Shown one piece after another: positions 1 through 5,038 of a stretch of 5,038 bases of DNA. Source of the DNA: Lachnospiraceae bacterium (lineage in GTDB: Bacteria > Bacillota > Clostridia > Lachnospirales > Lachnospiraceae). Each line of letters begins with the position of its first letter. Position 1 is the first letter of the stretch. The stretch is from assembly GCA_021202715.1 (NCBI GenBank), contig JAJQCL010000225.1, positions 1 through 5,038 of the forward strand, written 5' to 3'. The notes beneath the pieces are model-generated. The model was not told the origin of the DNA, searched no databases, and was given only the letters and a program-made list of their open reading frames with translations. Position numbers and translations under genes: made by a program.

Positions 1-86
1 CGGTCAGCAGCTCTCCCGCCCGGATACATAGATGAACATCCGGGATGGTATATCGCTTTAAATGTTTATTTACCCCAGAGAATCAG

Positions 87-133
87 CCCCCGGAGAATTG
101 CAGGAAAATAAATCCGCAGGGGGTTTTCAATTT
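87..133 (+). terminator. GC-rich hairpin with T-rich tail in the leader (possible terminator of an upstream gene, or 5' UTR structure)
   Basis: CCCC at 87-90 can pair with GGGG at 119-122, and CGGA at 91-94 with TCCG at 113-116. A two-base bulge (CA, 117-118) sits on the right arm and the loop is 18 bases. The T-rich run TTTTCAATTT at 124-133 follows. The shape fits a weak intrinsic terminator of a gene lying to the left, or a structured leader of the nuclease gene. The long loop and bulge make it unconvincing. I see no good -35/-10 pair between this hairpin and the ribosome binding site, so the promoter of the next gene is not placed. Confidence 0.3.
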
Positions 134-152
134 GTGTAAATGATAGTAAAAT

Positions 153-160
153 AAAGGAGG
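153..160 (+). promoter_or_regulatory. Ribosome binding site of the Rpn-type nuclease gene
   Basis: AAAGGAGG is a near-perfect Shine-Dalgarno sequence ending seven bases before the ATG at 168. A second ATG at 164 is in another frame and only three bases from the site, so the 168 start is favoured. Strong initiation is expected if the gene is transcribed. Confidence 0.85.
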
Positions 161-167
161 AAAATGA

Positions 168-1088
168 ATGGCGGAAAAAGATGTGACAGAAAAATTGCTG
201 GAGGATTATCCGGATGTTTTTGCCGATATTGTGAACGTCCTTGTCTATGACGGCGAAAACAAGGTAGATCCGGCTGACCTTGAGATTTCAGGGACGATCA
301 GCCAGTATAAAGTCGGGAATGTCAGCCGCAGCCAGGAAAGGGACATCGCCAAGTACTGGAAGAAGGAGGACGTTCGCATCGGTCTTCTCGGGTTGGAAAA
401 TCAGACCAGCCCCGACCCCGACATCGCTCTGCGGGTCATCAGTTACGACGGGGCAGCGTACCGGAACGAGATGAATCAGGGTAACGCCAGATATCCCGTG
501 GTGACCCTCGTCTTGTACTTTGGCACAGACAGCCGGTGGGGGCAGAAGTCACGCAGCCTTTATGGCCGGATCGGCGAACCAGACAAAAAGCTTGGGAGTT
601 TTTTCTCCGACTACAGGGCAAACGTATTCGAGATTGCATGGCTTGACGATAAAACAGTTGCGAAGTTCAGGAGTGATTTCCGGATTGTAGCTGACTATTT
701 TGTACAGATGCGGAAAAACCATAAGTATGTCCCTTCCGCAGAGACTATGGTGCATGTGGAGGAAGTGTTAAATCTCATAGCCGCTGTGTCCGGAGACAAG
801 AGATTTCAATTTGCGCAGAATGAAAATGCAGAAAGGAAGGTAACAAAAATGGAAGACTGGTTAACCAGAGCATTAGACAAAGCGGCTGCTGAGGCGGCTG
901 CCAAAGCAACTGCTGAAGCAAATGTCAAGGCAGCTGCTAAAGCTGCGGAAACATTGGTAAATAACGTCGATTCTCTCATGAAAAAAAGAGGGCTTTCAAC
1001 GGAGGACGCATGTGATGCTTTGAGTCACACAGTGGAAGAATATCTATCGGCGAAAAAGCTTCTGGCAGATGCTGCCGCTGTGATTTGA
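168..1088 (+). CDS. Rpn family recombination-promoting nuclease / putative transposase (PD-(D/E)XK fold)
   Basis: This is a complete 306-residue protein with a strong ribosome binding site at 153-160 and a TGA stop. Conserved blocks recognised from memory of the family are EDYPDVFADIVNVL (12-25), ERDIAKYW (57-64), GLENQT (75-80), ISYDGAAYR (91-99), YPVVTLVLYFG (109-119), FEIAWL (154-159) and FRSDFRIVADYFVQ (167-180). GLENQT supplies the E-x-Q half of the PD-(D/E)XK site (E77, Q79); the partner acidic residue may be D59 or D68. Family members are Mg-dependent DNA endonucleases that raise RecA-independent recombination (known for E. coli RpnA); activity here is inferred. Residues 238-261 form an Ala-rich helix (AAAEAAAKATAEANVKAAAK) where many relatives carry RGxA-type repeats. 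A small C-terminal helical domain follows (264-298, VNNVDSLMKKRGLSTEDACD onward). No frameshift is seen. It stands alone on its strand and converges with the surface protein gene, so its copies are probably selfish or defence-like rather than part of an operon. The family call is firm; the cellular role is open. Confidence 0.88.
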   Translation: MAEKDVTEKLLEDYPDVFADIVNVLVYDGENKVDPADLEISGTISQYKVGNVSRSQERDIAKYWKKEDVRIGLLGLENQTSPDPDIALRVISYDGAAYRNEMNQGNARYPVVTLVLYFGTDSRWGQKSRSLYGRIGEPDKKLGSFFSDYRANVFEIAWLDDKTVAKFRSDFRIVADYFVQMRKNHKYVPSAETMVHVEEVLNLIAAVSGDKRFQFAQNENAERKVTKMEDWLTRALDKAAAEAAAKATAEANVKAAAKAAETLVNNVDSLMKKRGLSTEDACDALSHTVEEYLSAKKLLADAAAVI

Positions 1089-1091
1089 TGG

Positions 1092-1160
1092 ATGGAAAAC
1101 GATTTACGCCGTTCACTGGAGGCAAAAATCAACCGCAAAATCAGACAGGGGGATGATTAG
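1092..1160 (+). other. Short open stretch in frame with, and directly after, the nuclease stop codon (possible 22-aa peptide or lost C-terminal extension)
   Basis: After the TGA at 1086-1088 the same frame continues TGG ATG and encodes MENDLRRSLEAKINRKIRQG followed by DD and TAG. The peptide is charged and predicted to be helical, like a real protein tail. There is no Shine-Dalgarno site before its ATG. It could be a former extension of the nuclease cut off by a nonsense change, a reinitiated peptide, a scrap of another gene, or chance. The close fit of residues 264-298 to the usual end of the family argues that the present stop is natural. Confidence 0.2.
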
Positions 1161-1207
1161 TCCCCCCCCTCCACTCCACCTGGCATACCGTTCGGCGCCA
1201 AGACGGT

Positions 1208-1300
1208 TCAATTCTTTTCTTTTAGCTGGTCTTCAAGCCATGCGTCAAGTTCATCTTTGGTGCCTTCATTATGCAGAATTTTCCGGAAAATGTCAAGCGT
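1208..1300 (-). pseudogene. 3' fragment of a lost gene, possibly a second PD-(D/E)XK nuclease-family transposase
   Basis: The minus strand reads TLDIFRKILHNEGTKDELDA, then WLEDQLKEKN and a TGA stop at 1208-1210. The composition is that of genuine coding sequence: hydrophobic and charged residues alternate as in a helix pair, and codon use is ordinary. The frame stays open to a stop at 1403-1405, but the part beyond about 1318 runs through the hairpin and low-complexity sequence, and no ATG, GTG or TTG start lies in it. It therefore looks like the tail of a gene whose front is gone. The block KDELDAWL resembles a segment I recall from Lachnospiraceae putative transposases of the TIGR01784 type, where it is usually followed by more protein. 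That resemblance is unverified; the coding-remnant reading is the safer part of the call. Confidence 0.45.
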
Positions 1301-1314
1301 AACTAGATGTATTA

Positions 1315-1380
1315 GCAGGGCCAGGGGGTATGCCCCCTGGCCCTGCTTTGTGTTTGTGTTGTTTCTATGTTTTTTTGTTT
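1315..1380 (+). terminator. Perfect 14-bp hairpin with T-rich tail between convergent genes (intrinsic terminator)
   Basis: GCAGGGCCAGGGGG (1315-1328) and CCCCCTGGCCCTGC (1333-1346) are exact reverse complements around a TATG loop. On the plus strand the stem is followed by a T-rich run from 1347 to 1380 that includes seven consecutive T at 1370-1376. This fits an intrinsic terminator for rightward transcription from the nuclease gene, although it lies 226 bases past that stop. Read leftward, it sits 63 bases after the stop of the surface protein gene and follows an A-rich stretch, but has no U-tract after the stem. It may stop both transcripts, more efficiently the rightward one. Confidence 0.7.
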
Positions 1381-1409
1381 CAGTTTCTGCTTGCGCCGTC
1401 TGTCACTTT

Positions 1410-1595
1410 TCAGTCACGTGCTCCACGCTCGCGGCGTCTTAAGTAGAACATTTCTGCTACGATGATTGCCAGTGCCAGAAGCAGCAGGGCGAAGTACTGT
1501 GCGAGCGGCGTTTCATCGCCGGTCTGTACAGCTTCTTCCGTATCGGTCTCGGTCTCAGTCTCGGATTCGGATTCTGTCTCTTCCTCTTCTTCGAT
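1410..1595 (-). other. Acidic linker, QTGD sortase signal, membrane helix and Arg-rich tail
   Basis: An acidic linker made of Glu, Thr, Ser and Asp is encoded by imperfect hexamers (TCGGTC/TCGGAT types on the plus strand, about 1539-1595). VQTGD (codons at 1515-1529) follows, then ETPLAQYF, a hydrophobic run LLLLALAIIV and RRRERGARD. The layout is that of a cell-wall sorting signal, but the Leu-Pro of LPxTG is replaced by Ala-Val. Variants ending in QTGD are common in Clostridia and would be cut between Thr and Gly by a sortase encoded elsewhere. Confidence 0.85.
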
Positions 1596-4500
1596 CTCTT
1601 TATTCGTGATGGTTACGGTCGCCTCTGTGTCTGTCGAGGTCAGGGTTACCTCTGAGCCGCTGTAGGACACGGTGTAGCCGAAGCTTGCGTCGTCTGCTAC
1701 CGGAACTACGTTGCCGTCTTCGTCTATCTCGACCTCTGTCACGTAGAGTACGGTATCCTCATCGCCTGCAGCCGCTACGTCTATGGTCACACTCACTTCC
1801 GAGCCTTCCGAGCCGTCTGCAGCAAGATCCAGTTCTACGATGTTCGTGGATACGTTCTCCGCGAGTGTCGTGTAGGACGAGTCTGTGAAGATTCCTGCAT
1901 AGAATACTGCGTCGCTTGCGAGTGCGCTGCCGTCCGCGTCAAGCAGTATCTTCGTGATGGTCAGGTATCCCTGTACGTAGAACCCGGTCGGAATTTCTAC
2001 AAACTGGTTCTCGAAGGTGATCTCTGCCGCCATGCCGTCCGCAATGGTTACGGAGTTCTCGTCGTTGTCAAATGTTACCGCGAAGAGTGTTCCGTCCGAA
2101 ATCGTTCCGGAGAGAATCGCTGTGCCATCTTCCTCGCACTCACTTACGTAATAGGTTCTGCCGATTTCGAGACCGGTGAAGGTCACGCTCTCGGATGCGG
2201 AGTTTTCGAAGGTCAGCGCCTTTACTTCCGTCATACGGGTAGTGCAGTCTTCGTCTGCGTACAGTGCCACGTAGAAGGTGTAATCTTCAGCAGTGATTTC
2301 TACGCCGTCCCAGGTAAGGGTCTTGGTCACGGTCACTGTCGCGTCTTCACTGATCTCTACCGGCACCGGGTTTTCTACCTTATTGGTATCCACCGCGGCC
2401 GCGTTGCCGATCTGTACGCTTGCTGTGTTTACTACGTCTCCTTCGGTCTCGCCGTCTGCGAGGATGGTCGCATCGCGGTTCACCTGTACGGTCAGGGTCA
2501 CTGTACCGGAAGTAAATGCCTCCACATTTGCCAATGTCCAGGTCACCGTATGGCTTGCTGTGTCATACACGCCTGCCGGACTGGAGCTTACATAGTCCAC
2601 GCCCGCATCCAGAGCGTCTGTGATCGTCACGGTCGCTGCAGTATTGTTGTAGTTGTAGTAGCTGATCGTGTAGACCAGTTCGTCTCCCACTGCTACAGAG
2701 TTACCGCTTCCGACAGCCACGGTCTTGGTCGGGTCTACCGGAGCATCCGATTCGATCGGATTTTCTACCTCGTTTGTCATTCGACTGTAGGTATTTCCAA
2801 CATCCTTTCCGATCTCTACCAGCGCGTCGTTCACAACGCTTGCGGTCGTATCACCGGTGTCCAGAGTCTTTGCATTCTCATTTACCTTCACAGTCAGCGT
2901 CACGCTGCCTTCGGTATAAGCGTTGACCCCTTCCAGTGTCCAGGTGACGGTATGGATATCAGAGTCGTAAACGCCGCCATTGTCGGATTTTACATAGTCC
3001 ACGCCTTCATCCAGCTCGTCTGTGATTATCACAGTTGCCGCATAGCTCAGGTAGTTGTAGTAGGTGATCGTATAGACCAGCTCATCTCCCACTGCTACCA
3101 GATCGCCGTCATCGGTTGTGCCGTCGTTATCGTCGATTTCCACGGTCTTGACCGGATCTACCGGATCGTCGTTCACCGGATTGGTCACCAGGTTCGTTGT
3201 GGCAGAATTTCCGCCGATGTATACGTCCGCATCATTTTCTACAGTTTCCCCTGTGCTGCTGTTGACCTTTACTGTCAATGTCACGTAACCGCCGGTAAAT
3301 GCGTCCACATCTTCAAATGTCCAGGTAACCGTATGATCCTCTTCATCATAGACGCCGCTATTGCTGGAGCTCACATAATCAACTCCGTCATCCAGTTCAT
3401 CCATAATGATTACATTCACGGCCGTGTTTGTGTGGTTGTAGTAGGCGATGGTATAGGTAATCTGATCTCCATGGTTCACAGCACTGCCGTTTACACCAGC
3501 CTCGCTGTCTGCGGATACCGCTTTCTCCGGATCACCCGGGTCATCTGGATCGATCGGATTTTCCACCTTATTCGTGTCTACTGCCGCATCATTGTTAATC
3601 GCCACGCTCGCGGTGTTTTCAACCGTAGCAGTCGTCTCGTCATCGCCCACGATCCAGGCGTTCTCGTTGACCTGTACAGCCAGGGTCACTGTGCCTTCCG
3701 TCAGCGGAGTCACATTTTCCAGAGTCCAGGTGACAGTATGGGTGGCTTCATCATACACGCCATTGTCAGAGGAATCCAGATAGGTCACGCCCGCATCCAG
3801 CTTGTCAGTGATTGTGACATCAGCAGCCGTGTTGTTGTAGTTATAGTAGCTGATCACGTAGGTAATCATGCTGCCTATGCCTACACTGCTGCCTGTCAGT
3901 GTGTTGGTCGTCTCATTAATCGTTGCGTCTGCGTCGTATCCGGATGGGCTGGTCGCGCTGATCGTCTTCGTCGGGTTGACCGGATCTTCCGACTCGAGCG
4001 GATTCTCCGGTACGTTTGTATAAGCCGGTTCCTCCGTTTCCTCTGGATCAGTCTCTGTATCCGTATCACTGGTATTCGCAACAATGGTTACAGCCGCCTG
4101 GTTTGCGATCGACGCTACCTCCGTGTAGGTAAATTCATAATAAACATCCGGATCTGTCGGATCTACCGCACTGTAGGTCTGATTTGCCGTCTTTGCATCA
4201 TCATTTACTCTTACAGTCAGCGTCACGCTGCCTTCTGTAAACGGACTCGCATTCTCAATTGTCCATGTCACGGTATGATTCGTCTCGTCATAGACTACTG
4301 TACCGGTTCCGGCCACCGCTGTCGCTTTGTTTACCACATTACCGTTCCCATCTGTCGCGGATACGAAGTCTACCCCGTCATCCAACGTATCTGTGATGGT
4401 CACAGTCGCCGGCGTGCTGTTGTGGTTGTAGTAGCTGATAGTGTAGGTTACCTTATCGCCCACGGAGACGTACAGATTCTTGCCATCCGTCTTCGTCTGC

Positions 4501-5038
4501 ACATTTCCTTCTTCATCCTCTACATAATAGATCGCCTTGGACGGATTCTCCGGGTCATCCGGCGTGAGCGGGTTGGTGACGATATTGGTTGTAGCCGCAC
4601 TGTCATTTCCAATCTGGACGCTTGCCTGGTTATCCACGGTTGTGCTGTCAGCCCACTCGCTGCTCAGCCCATCACCCGCTGTCTTCGCATCCTCGGTGAC
4701 GCGGACGGTCAGGGTAACGGAACCGCTTTCGTAGGCCTCTGCGGTAAATACCGGCCATTTGTCATAGGTGTCGTCGTTGCTTTCAAAAACATCATCCGCC
4801 GTAAGCTCTTTGCCATCCCTATCCGTTGCGGAGACGAATTCCACACCACTATCCAGCTGATCCGTAATGGTAATATCCGTTTCCACGGCATAGTAGTTAT
4901 AATAAGTGATGGTGTAAGTGATTTCATCGCCCACGGAAACGGCCTCATAGTTGGTGGGTCCGGCCGTGTCAGTGCTCACCGCTTCGACTGCTGGGCCATT
5001 TATAGCGGTCGCAGTCTTCGTGGGGTCTTCCGGATCAT
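1410..5038 (-). CDS. Sortase-anchored DUF11-repeat surface protein (adhesin or stalk), N-terminus missing
   Basis: The frame is open from the TGA at 1410-1412 to the right edge, so the protein is 5'-partial: at least 1208 residues are visible. The first start-like codon in frame (GTG, 4977-4979) is not the true start, because the linker DPEDPTKT, typical of all repeats, is encoded just before it at about 5015-5036. Numbering from that GTG, the order is: six DUF11 / fimbrial isopeptide-type repeats (up to about 871), a first CnaB/FctA-like domain (879-993), a second (1005-1128), an acidic Glu/Thr/Ser linker (1129-1150), VQTGD (1151-1155), a hydrophobic helix (about 1160-1180) and RRRERGARD at the end. 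These are hallmarks of Gram-positive wall-anchored stalks that carry a binding head outward; the head and signal peptide should be encoded beyond the window. The protein is very acidic, rich in Thr, Val and Asp, with only two cysteines in the visible part. No sortase gene is present nearby. The ligand cannot be told. Confidence 0.9.
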   Translation of the reverse strand, partial: DPEDPTKTATAINGPAVEAVSTDTAGPTNYEAVSVGDEITYTITYYNYYAVETDITITDQLDSGVEFVSATDRDGKELTADDVFESNDDTYDKWPVFTAEAYESGSVTLTVRVTEDAKTAGDGLSSEWADSTTVDNQASVQIGNDSAATTNIVTNPLTPDDPENPSKAIYYVEDEEGNVQTKTDGKNLYVSVGDKVTYTISYYNHNSTPATVTITDTLDDGVDFVSATDGNGNVVNKATAVAGTGTVVYDETNHTVTWTIENASPFTEGSVTLTVRVNDDAKTANQTYSAVDPTDPDVYYEFTYTEVASIANQAAVTIVANTSDTDTETDPEETEEPAYTNVPENPLESEDPVNPTKTISATSPSGYDADATINETTNTLTGSSVGIGSMITYVISYYNYNNTAADVTITDKLDAGVTYLDSSDNGVYDEATHTVTWTLENVTPLTEGTVTLAVQVNENAWIVGDDETTATVENTASVAINNDAAVDTNKVENPIDPDDPGDPEKAVSADSEAGVNGSAVNHGDQITYTIAYYNHTNTAVNVIIMDELDDGVDYVSSSNSGVYDEEDHTVTWTFEDVDAFTGGYVTLTVKVNSSTGETVENDADVYIGGNSATTNLVTNPVNDDPVDPVKTVEIDDNDGTTDDGDLVAVGDELVYTITYYNYLSYAATVIITDELDEGVDYVKSDNGGVYDSDIHTVTWTLEGVNAYTEGSVTLTVKVNENAKTLDTGDTTASVVNDALVEIGKDVGNTYSRMTNEVENPIESDAPVDPTKTVAVGSGNSVAVGDELVYTISYYNYNNTAATVTITDALDAGVDYVSSSPAGVYDTASHTVTWTLANVEAFTSGTVTLTVQVNRDATILADGETEGDVVNTASVQIGNAAAVDTNKVENPVPVEISEDATVTVTKTLTWDGVEITAEDYTFYVALYADEDCTTRMTEVKALTFENSASESVTFTGLEIGRTYYVSECEEDGTAILSGTISDGTLFAVTFDNDENSVTIADGMAAEITFENQFVEIPTGFYVQGYLTITKILLDADGSALASDAVFYAGIFTDSSYTTLAENVSTNIVELDLAADGSEGSEVSVTIDVAAAGDEDTVLYVTEVEIDEDGNVVPVADDASFGYTVSYSGSEVTLTSTDTEATVTITNKEIEEEEETESESETETETDTEEAVQTGDETPLAQYFALLLLALAIIVAEMFYLRRRERGARD
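1596..2345 (-). other. Two CnaB/FctA-like pilin-type domains of the surface protein
   Basis: The membrane-proximal part changes from DUF11 repeats to two prealbumin-like domains (about 2001-2345 and 1596-1967). The first starts TVTVTKTLTWDG and ends ITFENQF; the second starts LTITKILLDADG and ends VTITNKE. In CnaB-type domains the first-strand Lys and last-strand Asn join in an isopeptide bond helped by a Glu. Candidates, numbered from the GTG at 4979, are K886, E947 and N991 in the first and K1010, E1082 and N1126 in the second. The segment YVALYADEDCTTRMTEV is of a type I recall in many Lachnospiraceae surface proteins. The bonds are inferred from position only. Confidence 0.7.
2367..5038 (-). 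repeat. Array of six DUF11 / isopeptide-type repeats within the surface protein
   Basis: The repeats, N- to C-terminal, lie at about 4569-5036, 3999-4562, 3555-3992, 3177-3551, 2757-3173 and 2367-2753. Each begins with a Pro/Asp linker of the type DPxxPxK. A VGD-x-x-TYTIxYYN strand pair, a TITDxLDxGVDYVSS block, VYDxxxHTVTWTLE, GSVTLTVxVN, an N-x-A-x-V strand and a TNxVxNP end follow. The first repeat lacks the HTVTWT block and has KWPVFTAEAYESGSVTL instead. The second carries an acidic insert rich in Asp, Thr and Glu (about residues 301-320). The fourth is the shortest, having lost about a dozen residues before its ENDADV strand. The third and sixth look most alike, both ending AAVDTNKVENP. 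DUF11 repeats are known as extracellular stalk modules. The array may continue past the window edge. Confidence 0.88.

Noticed and set aside
19..44. Inverted repeat CCCGGAT / ATCCGGG near the left edge
   Set aside because: It has seven pairs with a 12-base loop and no T-run directly after it; too weak to call, and its context is cut by the window edge.
147..152. TAAAAT as a -10 box for the nuclease gene
   Set aside because: Transcription would start within or after the ribosome binding site, and no good -35 is found at the right distance.
439..755. Minus-strand open frames inside the nuclease gene
   Set aside because: They are shadows of a clearly conserved plus-strand protein and have no ribosome binding site.
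1148..1166. Hairpin GGGGGA / TCCCCC with a seven-base loop after the nuclease gene, as its terminator
   Set aside because: The stem is only six pairs and is followed by C-rich sequence, not a T-tract; the hairpin at 1315-1346 is far better.
1162..1169. Run of eight C as a phase-variation tract
   Set aside because: It lies outside any intact reading frame or recognisable promoter, so slippage would have no visible effect.
1257..1442. Plus-strand open frame of 61 codons across the intergenic hairpin
   Set aside because: It overlaps the coding remnant on the other strand and the terminator, has no ribosome binding site, and its sequence is low-complexity Cys/Val/Phe.
1462..4734. Several plus-strand open frames opposite the surface protein, rich in Ser and Val
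   Set aside because: They recur at the same place in each repeat and arise from the Asp/Thr/Glu-rich codons of the minus-strand gene; none has a convincing start.
2367..5038. Repeated DNA read as a CRISPR array or other non-coding tandem repeat
   Set aside because: The periodicity is about 110-190 codons, diverged at DNA level and conserved as protein; it is a coding repeat.

Overview
The window suggests a gut-type Clostridia, most likely Lachnospiraceae (Bacillota). The evidence is a strong AAAGGAGG ribosome binding site, an Rpn-type nuclease whose conserved blocks look like the many copies in that family, and a large acidic repeat-rich surface protein with a QTGD-type sortase tail. This assignment rests on recalled family resemblance, not on a search.

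Layout: positions 1-167 are a non-coding leader with a GC-rich hairpin and a clear Shine-Dalgarno site. Positions 168-1088 (+) encode a complete Rpn family recombination-promoting nuclease / putative transposase of 306 residues. Positions 1089-1409 lie between two convergent genes. This gap holds a short in-frame open stretch just after the nuclease stop, a minus-strand coding remnant (1208-1300) that resembles part of another nuclease of the same broad group, and a perfect 14-bp hairpin (1315-1346) that probably ends transcription. Positions 1410-5038 (-) encode most of a cell-wall-anchored adhesin or stalk protein whose N-terminus lies beyond the right edge.

The surface protein has, in the visible part, six DUF11 / isopeptide-type repeats, two CnaB/FctA-like pilin-type domains, an acidic Glu/Thr/Ser linker, a QTGD sorting motif, a hydrophobic helix and an Arg-rich tail. 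Each of the six repeats keeps a Lys, Asp and Asn at matching places, which suggests a chain of internally cross-linked modules. The nuclease and the adhesin are on opposite strands, face each other, and have no evident functional link. I see no CRISPR array, tRNA, rRNA, insertion-sequence end or defence operon. The most useful leads are the conserved K-D-N triad, the frame open at the edge, and the fossil coding stretch between the genes.
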